Positions 26,776 through 36,096 of a stretch of 64,000 bases of DNA are shown here, in pieces. Source of the DNA: Actinoplanes utahensis. Its GTDB lineage: Bacteria > Actinomycetota > Actinomycetes > Mycobacteriales > Micromonosporaceae. The notes under the pieces are model-generated. The model was given only the letters and a program-made list of their open reading frames with translations. It was not told the origin of the DNA and did not search any database. How positions within the stretch are numbered: position 1 is the stretch's first letter; every line of letters begins with the position of its first letter. The DNA lies in contig NZ_BOMZ01000027.1 in NCBI RefSeq assembly GCF_016862455.1, positions 101,893 to 165,892 on the forward strand, written 5' to 3'. A program made the translations under genes and the position numbers.

Positions 26776-28668
26776 GTGAGTATGCGAGCGGGGGTGCGGA
26801 TGCGTCAGTGGGAGATACGGCGATGGTGGACGCGGGCGGCACCGGCCGCCGAGATCGCCCGGGCGCGGGCACGGCTGCTGCGGTTGCTGCTCCATGCCCG
26901 GCCCGTTCCCACCACCGCGCTGGTGGCCCTGCATCTGGTCAACGCCGTCTGTCCCACTCTGCACGCGCTCGCCGTCGGCCATCTGATCCTGGTCGCCGCG
27001 GACGCCTCGGACGATCGCCGCCTGCTGTGGGCCAGCGTGCTGGTGGCGGGCCTGCTTCTGCTGGACCAGATGGCCTGGCTGCTGCGCCAGGCGGTGCGTG
27101 ACCTGGTGGTACGGCAGATCGACGGCGCGCTGCGCGATACCGTCCGGATGCTGGCGACCTCGGCGCCGACCCTGGACCGGCTGGAGACCACGGAGTTCCA
27201 TGATCTTGCCGCCCGGGCGGTGGACGGCGGGATCAGCCTGGCCCGGACCCGGTCACCGGGCACTGCCGCCGCGGGCCAGCTTCTCGTCGTCTTCCGGATG
27301 CTCGCCGCGGTCTCCGCCACTGTTCTGGTGGCGACCCGGTTCCCGGTTCTCGCGATGGCGCTGCTCACCGTTTCGCTGGTGGGGCGGGCCATCGTGCGGC
27401 GACAGTGGATCCGGCTGATCGACATCCTCGATGCCGACGTCGAGGGTCAGCGCCGGATGTTCTACCTGTCCGAACTGGCCGTGACGGGCGCCGCGAAGGA
27501 GGTGCGCATGTTGGGCCTCGCCTACTGGGTGTCGGCCCGTTTCCGGGCTACCGCGATCAGCGTCTACGCCCCGGCCTGGCGAGAACTGTGGGGTGTGCTG
27601 CGGCGGCAGTGGCTGACCCTGTTCCTGGCCACCTCGTCCGCTGTCGCGGCGCTGGCCGTCCCGGCCGCCGCGGTGCTCTCCGGTGAGCTGAGCAGTGGCG
27701 CTCTTGTCACCTACGTGCTGGCGGCGATGGGCATCCTCGCCATGAGTGGCATGGGTCACGAGGCCTACGACATCGAGTACGGTCTGCGCGGGATGACGGC
27801 CGCCGAACAGTTGACCGCCGCGCATGCCACCACGCGGCCGGCTACCACCACCCTGCTGCCGGCGCCGGAAACGCCGCCGGTGATCCGCTTCGAGGGGGTC
27901 TCGTTCACACACCCGGGAGCCGACCGGCCCACCATCGATGGCCTCTGCCTGACCCTGTGGCCGGGTCAGACCGTCGCGCTGGTAGGCCGCAACGGCGTCG
28001 GCAAGACCACCTTCGTGAAGCTGTTGAGTGGCCTTTACGCCCCGCAGGCGGGGCGGATCACCGTCGACGGCGTCGACGTAGCGGAGGTGGAGCCCGCCCT
28101 CTGGCGGTCCCGGCTCGCCGTGCTGTTCCAGGAGTTCAACCAATATCCGGCCTCGCTCGCGGACAACGTCGCGCTCGCCTCCCCGGAACACCTCGGAGAC
28201 GTCCCGGCGATCCGGGACGCGCTCGGCCGTGCTGGCCTGGCCGACCTGCCGGAGCGGCTGCCGCACGGTTTGGACACCCTGCTCTGGCACGAGGGCGCCG
28301 GCGGTACGAACCTGTCCGGAGGGCAGTGGCAGCGTGTCGCGCTGGCGCGGGCGTTGTTCGCGGTGAACGCCGGCCGGCGTGTGCTGGTTCTCGACGAACC
28401 CACCGCTCACCTGGACGTCCGTGCTGAGGCCGAGTTCCACGCCGAGGTGGTCAGCAGTGTCCAGGAGACCACCACGCTACTCATCTCGCACCGGTTGTCG
28501 ACGGTCCGTCCCGCTGACCGCATCCTGCTGCTGGACGGCGGCCGGATCGTGGAGGACGGCACCCATGACGAGCTCATGGCGCTGGACGGCGAGTACGCCC
28601 GCTACTTCCGGTTGCAGGCGGAAACGTTCGCCACCCCGGGTTCCCTCGAGTCCAGGAGGTCGCGGTGA
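26776..28668 (+). CDS. ABC exporter, fused membrane and ATPase domains
   Basis: About 630 residues: an N-terminal membrane domain with six hydrophobic segments (for example LLWASVLVAGLLLL and VLAAMGILAM) and a C-terminal ATPase. Walker A is GRNGVGKTT, the signature is LSGGQWQRVALARAL, Walker B is VLVLDEPTAHLD and the switch His is in ISHRLS. It overlaps the next exporter gene by 4 nt (GTGA), so the two half-transporters probably pair as a heterodimer that exports the cluster product. The start is uncertain: GTG 26776, ATG 26782 and ATG 26800 (behind GGGGG) are all possible. Confidence 0.92.
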   Translation: MSMRAGVRMRQWEIRRWWTRAAPAAEIARARARLLRLLLHARPVPTTALVALHLVNAVCPTLHALAVGHLILVAADASDDRRLLWASVLVAGLLLLDQMAWLLRQAVRDLVVRQIDGALRDTVRMLATSAPTLDRLETTEFHDLAARAVDGGISLARTRSPGTAAAGQLLVVFRMLAAVSATVLVATRFPVLAMALLTVSLVGRAIVRRQWIRLIDILDADVEGQRRMFYLSELAVTGAAKEVRMLGLAYWVSARFRATAISVYAPAWRELWGVLRRQWLTLFLATSSAVAALAVPAAAVLSGELSSGALVTYVLAAMGILAMSGMGHEAYDIEYGLRGMTAAEQLTAAHATTRPATTTLLPAPETPPVIRFEGVSFTHPGADRPTIDGLCLTLWPGQTVALVGRNGVGKTTFVKLLSGLYAPQAGRITVDGVDVAEVEPALWRSRLAVLFQEFNQYPASLADNVALASPEHLGDVPAIRDALGRAGLADLPERLPHGLDTLLWHEGAGGTNLSGGQWQRVALARALFAVNAGRRVLVLDEPTAHLDVRAEAEFHAEVVSSVQETTTLLISHRLSTVRPADRILLLDGGRIVEDGTHDELMALDGEYARYFRLQAETFATPGSLESRRSR

Positions 28669-30461
28669 AGGGCTGGTTCCGGCTCCTGCAGCACGTCACG
28701 GTCCTGACGTTGCGGGCGGGCGCCCGTCCTACCGTGCTGGCCGCGGGATTACTCCTCGCGCTGAGCGCGGTGGTCGCCGCCACCGGCCTCAGCCAGCGCT
28801 GGCTGGTCGACAGCGCCGGGATCGGCCGGATCGCCGGCGTGGTCGCCGCGGTCGCCGTCGGTGCGGCCGCCCACGGCCTGGCGGCGGCGGCCGGCCGGGT
28901 GCAGAGCAATATCACCCTCTACCTCACCGGGCGCGTGCAGATATCGCTGAACGAGGAGGTACAGGCCCGCGTCGCCGGCGTGCCCGGCCTCGCCCATGTG
29001 GAACAGCCCGCGCATCTGGACCGGCTGAGCAGGCTGCGGATGAGCCTGGGATCCATGGCGGGCCTGCCGTGGGCGGTTCTGGCCGGGTCGTCGACCGTAC
29101 TCAGCGTGCTGTTCAGCGTCCTGCTGCTGGCGTCGGTCGATCCGTGGCTGTGCCTGCTGGCGGTTCTCGCCCTGCCCGTGATGATCGCCAACCGAAGGGC
29201 CGAGCGTGCCCTCCGTGTCACCCGCGACGAGTGTGCGCAACTCCTCCGCCAGGAGCGCCGCCTGCACGAACTGTGTACTCTTCCCGGCCCGGCGAAGGAG
29301 GTCATGCTGGCCGGCAGCGGAGAAGAGCTGCAGAACCGGGCCCGGAAGTTGTGGGACGAGGCCGCGGCCCGGGAGGCCCGGACGCAGATGCGGTCGGCGG
29401 TCCTGCAGGTGGCGGGGTGGGCACTTTTCGCCGTCGCGCTCGCCGGCACCGTCCTGTGGGTGGCCGGCCACGCCGCCCGGGGCAGGGCCAGTCTGGGTGA
29501 CGTCGTCCTGGTGATCTCCCTGGCCACCCATCTGCAGGTCCAGCTACGCGCCATGCTGGACAGCGTCAGTACCGTGGCGGAGGCCGGACAGGCGGTGGGG
29601 CACTACTGGTGGTTACGGGAATACGAGCGGGAGAACAGGCGCCCCGGCCTACCGGTACCCACCCGGATGCGCGACGGCATCCGGCTGCGCGGGGTGAGCT
29701 TCCGCTATCCGGGCGCAGACGCCGACGCCCTGCACGGTATCGACCTGTTCCTGCCGGCCGGCGGCACCATCGCGGTCGTCGGCGTCAACGGCGCCGGCAA
29801 GTCCACTCTGGTCAAGCTGCTGGCCGGGATGTACGCCCCGACCGCGGGCGAGATAGCCGTCGACGGCACACCGCTGCCGGCGTTCGACACAGCGGCCTGG
29901 CAGGTCGGCCTCTCCGCCGTGTTTCAGGACTTCGCGCGTCTCCAACTGCTTCTGCGGGAGTCGATCGGAACCGGCGACGTCGCCCGGATCCGGGACAGGA
30001 CAGCGGTCACCGCAGCGGTGGAACTGGCCGATGCCCAGGCCGTCGTGGAGAGTTGCCCGGACCGGCTCGACACCGTGCTGGGGGCGATGTTCGGCGGTGT
30101 CGAACTGTCGGCCGGTGAATGGCAGAAGGTGGCCCTGGCCCGGTCACTCATGAGACAGGCGCCGCACAGCCGACGCGGCGCGCCGCTCTGCGTCCTCCTC
30201 GACGAGCCCTCGTCCGCTCTCGACCCGGTGGCTGAGCAGGAGATGTTCCGGCACATGATCGGCCAGGTCCGCACCGCGACCGCCGAGAGGGCGGTCACCG
30301 TTCTGGTGTCCCACCGGTTCAGCACCGTACGGATGGCCGATGTGATCGTGGTCCTCGATCAGGGACGGGTCACCGAGACCGGCAGCCACGAGGATCTCAT
30401 GGCGGCCGGCTCCCGCTACGCCGAGCTCTATCGACTGCAGGCACACGCCTACCGGGACTGA
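28665..30461 (+). CDS. ABC exporter, fused membrane and ATPase domains (partner)
   Basis: 598 residues in the same layout as the preceding gene. Walker A is GVNGAGKST, the signature LSAGEWQKVALARSL, Walker B CVLLDEPSSALD and the switch His lies in SHRFST. The signature has Ala-Gly where the partner has Gly-Gly, as often seen in one half of asymmetric heterodimers. The GTG start overlaps the first exporter stop by 4 nt. Its last 13 nt overlap the 3' end of the converging E2 gene. Export of the product or self-protection is the likely role. Confidence 0.92.
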   Translation: MKGWFRLLQHVTVLTLRAGARPTVLAAGLLLALSAVVAATGLSQRWLVDSAGIGRIAGVVAAVAVGAAAHGLAAAAGRVQSNITLYLTGRVQISLNEEVQARVAGVPGLAHVEQPAHLDRLSRLRMSLGSMAGLPWAVLAGSSTVLSVLFSVLLLASVDPWLCLLAVLALPVMIANRRAERALRVTRDECAQLLRQERRLHELCTLPGPAKEVMLAGSGEELQNRARKLWDEAAAREARTQMRSAVLQVAGWALFAVALAGTVLWVAGHAARGRASLGDVVLVISLATHLQVQLRAMLDSVSTVAEAGQAVGHYWWLREYERENRRPGLPVPTRMRDGIRLRGVSFRYPGADADALHGIDLFLPAGGTIAVVGVNGAGKSTLVKLLAGMYAPTAGEIAVDGTPLPAFDTAAWQVGLSAVFQDFARLQLLLRESIGTGDVARIRDRTAVTAAVELADAQAVVESCPDRLDTVLGAMFGGVELSAGEWQKVALARSLMRQAPHSRRGAPLCVLLDEPSSALDPVAEQEMFRHMIGQVRTATAERAVTVLVSHRFSTVRMADVIVVLDQGRVTETGSHEDLMAAGSRYAELYRLQAHAYRD

Positions 30462-31627
30462 ATCTGCCCGGAGGGTTCCCCGGGATTCTCGAGCCGGCTC
30501 TTGACCGCTTTGAGAAAGCGCACCGCGTCGCCGCCGTTGACGTATCGGTGGTCGTAGGCGGCACCCAGCATGACCGTCCTGCGCTCCCGCACGGCACCGG
30601 TGACCGGGTCGAGCACCGCTTCGCTGTGGACTCCGCCGAGCGACACGGCGCAGACCATTCCGGGCGCGACGATGGGCTGCGTCAGCACCACATCGGCGTC
30701 GGTGTTGAGGGACACCACAATGGCGCCGCCGGTCAGGTCGGCGGCGCGGAACCGCGCTCGCATCGCCAGACGGCGCAGCCGCATCAGCTCCGCCGCCAGC
30801 TCGCGGAGTGGCCGTCGGTCACAGTCGCGTACCACCGGCAGGTACAGGCCGGCGCCGACGTCCACGGTGACCGCGACATGGATGCCGGTGGCCCGGCGCA
30901 TGGTGGCCGGCCCGTGGGGAGTGGCGAAGCAGACCGGGAAGTCGGCGGCGACCGCGCCCAACGCCTCCAGCAGAAGCTCCGGGAGCCCGACCAGAACGTG
31001 TAGGCGCCGGGTGGCCGCCAGCGCGTAGGCGAGGCCGGCACCGACATCGACGCGGACCACCGTGAAAGCCGCGGGGATCTCGGCATGGGACCGCGTCACC
31101 GAGTCCGCCACTCCGAGCTGGCTGCGCGGGAGAGTCAGATCCTCGCGTTCGCCGGACCGCGTCGCCTCGTCCGGTGGCCCCGCGGTGCCGCTCTCCGGTG
31201 CCGCCAGCCTACGAACGTCGGCGCGCCGGACCACCGGAACGCCTAGGCCCTGGAGGCGGGCGAGGTCGACCCCGAGAGTCGCGGCGAGCGCACGCGCCGG
31301 CTCGGTGATCAAGCTTTCGCTCGGAGAGGGGCCGGTCACCGTCGTGTCCGATGCCCCGGCGGGCTCCGCGGAAAGATGGCGCCGCCTGTCCCGGTCGGCC
31401 GGGAAGACCCTGCCGATGACCGCGCCCACCGGGTGCTCGCTGCCGGGTTCGGCCATGTGGTGGAGCACGCCCGAGGCCCCGGCGACCAGTTCCTCCGCCG
31501 CTTTGGAGCCCTCCACCACGGCTACCACGGTTTCCGCGGTCACCGGCTCACCGCCGGCTATCAGCCATTCCACCAGGATGTATGTGACATCGTTGTTGTT
31601 CAGCTTCGGGACCGTGATGTCAGTCAA
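30449..31627 (-). CDS. 2-oxoacid dehydrogenase E2: lipoyl acyltransferase
   Basis: 392 residues. An N-terminal lipoyl domain carries Lys 42 in VEGSKAAEE. Next is a peripheral-subunit-binding segment (ARALAATLGVDLARLQGLG), then the acyltransferase core. The core's active-site motif reads DHRYVNGGDA where most E2s have DHRxxDG: His is present but Asp is Asn. It starts at a TTG that overlaps the E1-beta stop by 8 nt; no better start exists nearby. With E1-alpha and E1-beta it would move an acyl group made by decarboxylating a 2-oxo acid, either to CoA or, by analogy with the glycolyl-loading enzymes of naphthyridinomycin-type pathways, to a carrier protein. No E3 gene is present, so lipoamide reoxidation may be unnecessary or borrowed. 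Confidence 0.9.
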   Translation of the reverse strand: MTDITVPKLNNNDVTYILVEWLIAGGEPVTAETVVAVVEGSKAAEELVAGASGVLHHMAEPGSEHPVGAVIGRVFPADRDRRRHLSAEPAGASDTTVTGPSPSESLITEPARALAATLGVDLARLQGLGVPVVRRADVRRLAAPESGTAGPPDEATRSGEREDLTLPRSQLGVADSVTRSHAEIPAAFTVVRVDVGAGLAYALAATRRLHVLVGLPELLLEALGAVAADFPVCFATPHGPATMRRATGIHVAVTVDVGAGLYLPVVRDCDRRPLRELAAELMRLRRLAMRARFRAADLTGGAIVVSLNTDADVVLTQPIVAPGMVCAVSLGGVHSEAVLDPVTGAVRERRTVMLGAAYDHRYVNGGDAVRFLKAVKSRLENPGEPSGQIQSR

Positions 31628-32678
31628 GGAATGCCTCCCGGATCGCCCGGCCGATCGTCTCCTCCTGCACGATCACTGTCCGTTCCAGGTGCGGCGCGGC
31701 CGGGATCACCGCATCGCGTGAGTGGAGGAGCCGGACCGGGCCGGACAGCGCCGGCCAGCAGTTCTGCGCGATGCGGTGCGCCACCTCGGCACCCCAGGTC
31801 CCGCCGGCCGTACTCTCCTCCGCCACGAACACGGTCCCCGCCTGGCGTACCCAAGGGGCCACCACCTCCGTCTGGAAGGGATGGAGACGGGCGGGGATCA
31901 GCATGTGCCCGGCAAGGTCGTGTTCGACGAGCAGGGTCCGCAGAGCCGCATGGACTCGGTCGGCGAGCCCGCCGGTGGCGATGACCAGGAAGTCAGGTGG
32001 AAGGCCCACCGGGTGCACGTGCATCACCGGCGGGCCGTCGGCGGTCGTACCGATCGGCTCGGCACGGAACAGGTCGTCGACCGGACCGGGCCTCCGGTGC
32101 GGCCGACCGTAAAGGATCTTGTCCTCGAAGAGCAGGGCCGGCACTCCCACCGCCAGCATCTCCCGCAACAGGTCCGTGCTGTCGTGCCAGCCGGTCAGTT
32201 CGTAGAGGGCCAGGTTGGGCACGCCGATGAAGTGCTTCTGCGGACTCTGGCTATGGGTCGGCCCGTAGCCCCGGTTGCCGCCCACCGGGCAGCGCACGAC
32301 CAGCCTCATCGGCACCCGGGTGCCGTACATCGTGACGGTCTTGCTGGCGAAGTTGACGATCTGGTCGAACGCCAGGCCGACGAAGTCCCCGAACATCATC
32401 TCGACGATGGCGGTGTCTCCGGCCAGGGCCAGTCCGGCCCCGGCACCCACGACGCCACCCTCGCTGATCGGGGTGCTGCGTACCCGGTCCGGGAACCGGG
32501 TGGACAGTCCTCGGGTGATCCGGAAAGCCCCACCGTACGGATCCTCGACATCCTCCCCGAGCAGGTAAGCGCCCTCGTCCGCGCCGAGGACGGCATGCAG
32601 CCCACGGTTGAGGTTCTCCGCGACCGTCTCACCGCGCCCACGGCCGCCGCCGCGCATCCCTCCGCCCGGCGGCGTCAT
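31620..32678 (-). CDS. 2-oxoacid dehydrogenase E1 component, beta subunit
   Basis: 352 residues of the transketolase-like beta subunit: LLGEDVEDPYGGAF, TPISEGGVVGAGAGLA, FGDFVGLAFDQI, and the C-terminal EESTAGGTWGAEV region. It forms the thiamine-diphosphate site together with the alpha subunit. The ATG at 32678 overlaps the alpha stop by 4 nt; a second ATG at MRGGG, eight codons further in, is possible. The Gly/Arg-rich first 20 residues are unusual. Co-transcription with E1-alpha and E2 inside a biosynthetic cluster suggests a dedicated acyl supply rather than central metabolism. Confidence 0.93.
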   Translation of the reverse strand: MTPPGGGMRGGGRGRGETVAENLNRGLHAVLGADEGAYLLGEDVEDPYGGAFRITRGLSTRFPDRVRSTPISEGGVVGAGAGLALAGDTAIVEMMFGDFVGLAFDQIVNFASKTVTMYGTRVPMRLVVRCPVGGNRGYGPTHSQSPQKHFIGVPNLALYELTGWHDSTDLLREMLAVGVPALLFEDKILYGRPHRRPGPVDDLFRAEPIGTTADGPPVMHVHPVGLPPDFLVIATGGLADRVHAALRTLLVEHDLAGHMLIPARLHPFQTEVVAPWVRQAGTVFVAEESTAGGTWGAEVAHRIAQNCWPALSGPVRLLHSRDAVIPAAPHLERTVIVQEETIGRAIREAFLD

Positions 32679-33610
32679 GGCTCCCACCGGCTCAGCGGGC
32701 GAGCAAGCACGTCGGCGGCGACGACCGACATCCGGTGGCGCTGCGCCTCGTCGGCCGGCGCGAACTGCTCCGGATATCGGTCCCGGTAGCGCAGGTACCA
32801 ATCCCGTGCCGCTGCGGCGGCACGCTCCGGCGCCGGGCGGGTGTCGTCGCCCTTACTGTGCGGGCCGAGCCGGTCGGTGCGGAACTCGAGCACGGCCGGT
32901 GTTCCGGCATCACGCACCGTGGCGACGGCGGCGGCGGTCTGTTCACGGATGACGTTGACGTCGCGGGAGCCGACACAGAGATGGGGTATGCCGAAGGCAG
33001 CGGCCCGTCCCCCGATGGTGCCGGCCATCTGCCGGGACGTCGGGGTCGACTGGGCGATGCCGTTGTTCTCCACCACCACGAGGACCGGCAGCCGCCACAG
33101 GGCGGCGAGATTGAGCGCCTCGTAGACCGCGCCTTCGCCCCACGTTCCGTCGCCGATGTAAACGCAGGCCAGCCCGTCGGAACCGGTCCGCCGCAGATGC
33201 AACGCGGTGCCGGCGGCGACCGGCAGGGACTGCCCTTGCACGCCGGTGGAGTGGAACCGGGCCCGACGGACGTGCTGGCTGCCGCCGACCCCGGCGCAGA
33301 GGGCGCCGTGACGGCCGGTCATCTCGGCGAGCAGCCCCTCCGGGTCGTCGAAACGAGCCAGATAGTGCCCGTGGCCTCGATGGTTGCTGAAGACGTAATC
33401 GTCGTCCTTGAGTAAGGGTTCGAGCGCGACCGGCACGTATTCCTGTCCCAGGCAGGTGTGGGTGGTGCCGGACAGGTGACCCCCGGCGAACAGGTTCTGC
33501 ACGGTGAGTTCGAAATGCCGGATGAGTAACAGGCGGCTCAGATCCTCGTCCCGGAGCCGGCTCAACGGCGCTGTGTCGGGGAGCCGCCGGGTGCCCATCG
33601 AGGTGGTCAC
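32675..33610 (-). CDS. 2-oxoacid dehydrogenase E1 component, alpha subunit
   Basis: 311 residues with the thiamine-diphosphate motif GDGTWGEGAVYEALNLAAL and then VVVENNGIAQ. HTCLGQEYVPVAL and the HRGHGH segment match E1-alpha of pyruvate, acetoin or branched-chain enzymes. It is somewhat shorter than most mitochondrial-type alpha subunits, as in acetoin-dehydrogenase-like forms. The GTG start overlaps the glycosyltransferase stop by 4 nt; an ATG four codons later (MGTRRLP) is an alternative. The 2-oxo acid substrate cannot be read from sequence. Confidence 0.93.
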   Translation of the reverse strand: MTTSMGTRRLPDTAPLSRLRDEDLSRLLLIRHFELTVQNLFAGGHLSGTTHTCLGQEYVPVALEPLLKDDDYVFSNHRGHGHYLARFDDPEGLLAEMTGRHGALCAGVGGSQHVRRARFHSTGVQGQSLPVAAGTALHLRRTGSDGLACVYIGDGTWGEGAVYEALNLAALWRLPVLVVVENNGIAQSTPTSRQMAGTIGGRAAAFGIPHLCVGSRDVNVIREQTAAAVATVRDAGTPAVLEFRTDRLGPHSKGDDTRPAPERAAAAARDWYLRYRDRYPEQFAPADEAQRHRMSVVAADVLARPLSRWEP

Positions 33611-34767
33611 CGGACGTCCGCCGTTTCCGGCGCGCGGCGCCGCAGGAGAGTCTCCAGCGCGTCCGGGTCCAGCCCGGCGACGAATTCTCCGGCCGCCCGG
33701 CGCCCGGCCCGGCGGAGGGCATCACGGTGCGCTTCGTCGGTCAAGACCCGGTGCAAGGTACGCCTCCACGGCTCGAGGTCCTGCGACGGGACCCGTGGCA
33801 CGGGCCTGCCGTTGTCGTCGCCGTACCGGGAGATGGGTATCACCGGCAGGAGGTGCGGTACACCCAGCATCGCCTCGGGCAGGCCACCGACGTTGCTGGC
33901 CAGCACCGGCACGCCACGCAGCAGCGCTTCCAGGGCCGTATAGCCGAACGTCTCGTCCCAGAGAGAGGGCATCACCAGCGCCCTGGTCCTGGCGAACACC
34001 CGGTCGATGTCGTCCTCCGGGGCCATGACCTCGATGTTGAGCCGCTGCCGCAGCGCGGTGTGGTCGGCTTCGGTAGCGCCCCAAGTGGGCACGGCCAGGA
34101 ACGGCACGCCCGGGAAGGCGTCCGCCAGACCGAGGAAGATGTCGATGCCCTTGTAGGCGCACGGGTTCACCATCGTGACCGAGTCCCCGTCGGCGACCGG
34201 GTACGGGCCGTCACCGTAGACGGCCGGATGGATCAACTCGGAATCGAGGTCGCCCCAGCGCCGCAGATGGTCCTGGACGGCACGGCTGACCGCGACCACG
34301 ACGGCACAACGACGGACGAGGCGGGTGACGGCCGCGCTGGGGTGGAACGACGCCGGGCCGAACGGCAATCGCTGGACGGTGTGTGCCAGGTAGACCACCC
34401 GGTCGGGAGCGGCTACCAGCGCGGCGCCGAGCATCAGCGCGCCGGGATCGTCGGACGGCACCAGGATCCAGTCGGGCTCCGTCTCCGCGACGCTCCGGCC
34501 CACTTCTCGCATCAGGCGGTGGGCGGCGGTGACCGCGCGTACCTTGACTCCGTTCAGTTCGAACACGAGCGTTTCGCCGTCGGTGCACGGTTCGACGCCG
34601 TACCCGGCGAGCCGCTGGTCGAACTCGGGACGGGTGATGTGCATCGGAGCGACCACGGTGCAGTCGTGTCCACGAGCGGCGAGACGCTCCAGCATGATCC
34701 GGTTGGAGCGGTTGGCGCCACCGTAGGCGGGCACGTGTGGCATGTTCTGGGCCAGCAGGATCCGCAT
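33607..34767 (-). CDS. Glycosyltransferase, GT4 type (GT-B fold)
   Basis: 386 residues. The N-terminus MRILLAQNMPHVPAYGGANR is a GT-B first Rossmann half with a glycine-rich acceptor loop. The C-terminal donor half holds NPCAYKGIDIFLGLA and MPSLWDETFGYTALEALLRG, the E(x7)E-type motif of GT4 retaining enzymes. It starts 4 nt after the stop of the second glycosyltransferase gene, so the two are co-expressed. It should add a sugar to the product or to the sugar placed by its neighbour. No sugar-biosynthesis genes are visible in the window, so a common nucleotide sugar is likely. Confidence 0.9.
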   Translation of the reverse strand: MRILLAQNMPHVPAYGGANRSNRIMLERLAARGHDCTVVAPMHITRPEFDQRLAGYGVEPCTDGETLVFELNGVKVRAVTAAHRLMREVGRSVAETEPDWILVPSDDPGALMLGAALVAAPDRVVYLAHTVQRLPFGPASFHPSAAVTRLVRRCAVVVAVSRAVQDHLRRWGDLDSELIHPAVYGDGPYPVADGDSVTMVNPCAYKGIDIFLGLADAFPGVPFLAVPTWGATEADHTALRQRLNIEVMAPEDDIDRVFARTRALVMPSLWDETFGYTALEALLRGVPVLASNVGGLPEAMLGVPHLLPVIPISRYGDDNGRPVPRVPSQDLEPWRRTLHRVLTDEAHRDALRRAGRRAAGEFVAGLDPDALETLLRRRAPETADVR

Positions 34768-34771
34768 CCGC

Positions 34772-36067
34772 TCACTCGCCTGTTCCGGGGCGCAGCCGTG
34801 CCGCCAGCAGCTGTCGTTGTCGCGGGGTGAGGTCGTGCAATCGCCGGCGCAGGTCCGCGGGGGTGTCCGCCTCGGGACCACCGTGGTCCTGCGACGCCGT
34901 GATCAGGTCTGCGGCACGCCGCGCCCCCGTCATGACGTCGTCCGCAGCGGCCCGAAGTGCCGTCACCGGGCGCGGGCCCCCGGCCAGCGCCGCGGTCAGC
35001 GAGGCTGCGACCGCGTCCGTCTCCCATCCCTCCGGTCCGGTGGCTTCCAGAGAATGAGCCAGGCCGTACGCGGCCAGCCTGCGGGCATTGTCCGGCCGAT
35101 CGGCGCCGTCGGCCAGGATGACCTGGGGTGTTCCGCTGCGCAGAGCCTGGACGGCGGTTCCGATGCCCCCGTGGTGCACCACCGCGCCGCACGTTGGCAG
35201 CACGGCGGCGAACGGTGCTTCCGCCTGCCATCGCACTCCCGGCGGCAGGCGCGCGGGAAGCAGGTCGCGGTGTGGAGTGACGACGAGGCCGGGCCGCCCG
35301 GCAGCCGCGAGCGCGGCCAGCGCGGCCGGATAGAAGCCGGGATGCAGCATGCGGCCCGTCCCACCGGTGACGAGGACGCCGCCCGCCGGCAGAACCGCGG
35401 GCATCGTTCCCCCGGTGGCCTCGCCCGGCTCGTCGCCGAGGACGAAGCCGGCCAGGGCGACGCCCGGCCCCGCAGGCCGGCCGGCCGTGTCGAACCATTC
35501 CGGCCACGTTCCGATCACGGCGGACGGGGATCGGAACCAGGTGTTCCAGTCCTTCACCGGGCCCAGGCCGAACCGCTCCCGTACCGCCGCGAAACCGGCG
35601 GCCAGCGCGTGCCGATGGTGAGCCGCCGCTACCGGCGCCACCATGAGCTGCGAGGGAGCCAGCGCCACCCAGCAGGCCGGCACGCCCAGCAGCTCGGCGG
35701 CGAACAGCACCGAAGCGGCTGAGGTGTGCCGCCCGACCAGGACGGTGCGACCCGCCCGGTTCCGGCCCACCAGTTCGGCCAACTCGCGATGGGTTCGCTC
35801 GTAGAGGTTCCCGGCGCGGTAGAACGCCTCAAGGTCGGCGGGGCGGCGAACATCGCGCAGTGAAGCGGACTGGTCCATTCCCCGGCGGTGTTCGGCCACC
35901 GTGTCGATGGCGACGAATTCGATGTCCGGCCCGGCGTATCGGGCGTACCCGGCGTGGCTGAGCAGGGTGACGGCGCAGCCGCGGCGGGCCAGCTCCTCGC
36001 CGACCCGCACGAACGGCAGCACATCGCCGAGGCTGCCGTGGGTCACCATCAGGACGGTCTCGCTCAT
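34772..36067 (-). CDS. Glycosyltransferase, GT1/MGT type, with NRPS-like C-terminal tail
   Basis: 431 residues. The N-terminus VLMVTHGSLGDVLPFVRVG and the C-terminal HHGGIGTAVQALRSGTPQV match GT1 macrolide/UGT-type natural-product glycosyltransferases; HHGG stands in the donor-binding HxGG position. After the enzyme ends, an extra stretch of about 40 residues finishes with DLTPRQRQLLAARL, which resembles the short N-terminal helix found before NRPS condensation domains. The chosen start (ATG 36067 behind GGGGGAG) is preferred to a GTG at 36100 that overlaps the carrier stop. It would act on an aglycone of this cluster. Confidence 0.9.
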   Translation of the reverse strand: MSETVLMVTHGSLGDVLPFVRVGEELARRGCAVTLLSHAGYARYAGPDIEFVAIDTVAEHRRGMDQSASLRDVRRPADLEAFYRAGNLYERTHRELAELVGRNRAGRTVLVGRHTSAASVLFAAELLGVPACWVALAPSQLMVAPVAAAHHRHALAAGFAAVRERFGLGPVKDWNTWFRSPSAVIGTWPEWFDTAGRPAGPGVALAGFVLGDEPGEATGGTMPAVLPAGGVLVTGGTGRMLHPGFYPAALAALAAAGRPGLVVTPHRDLLPARLPPGVRWQAEAPFAAVLPTCGAVVHHGGIGTAVQALRSGTPQVILADGADRPDNARRLAAYGLAHSLEATGPEGWETDAVAASLTAALAGGPRPVTALRAAADDVMTGARRAADLITASQDHGGPEADTPADLRRRLHDLTPRQRQLLAARLRPGTGE

Positions 36068-36096
36068 GGCCGGAACTCCCCCATCATGATGCGCCG

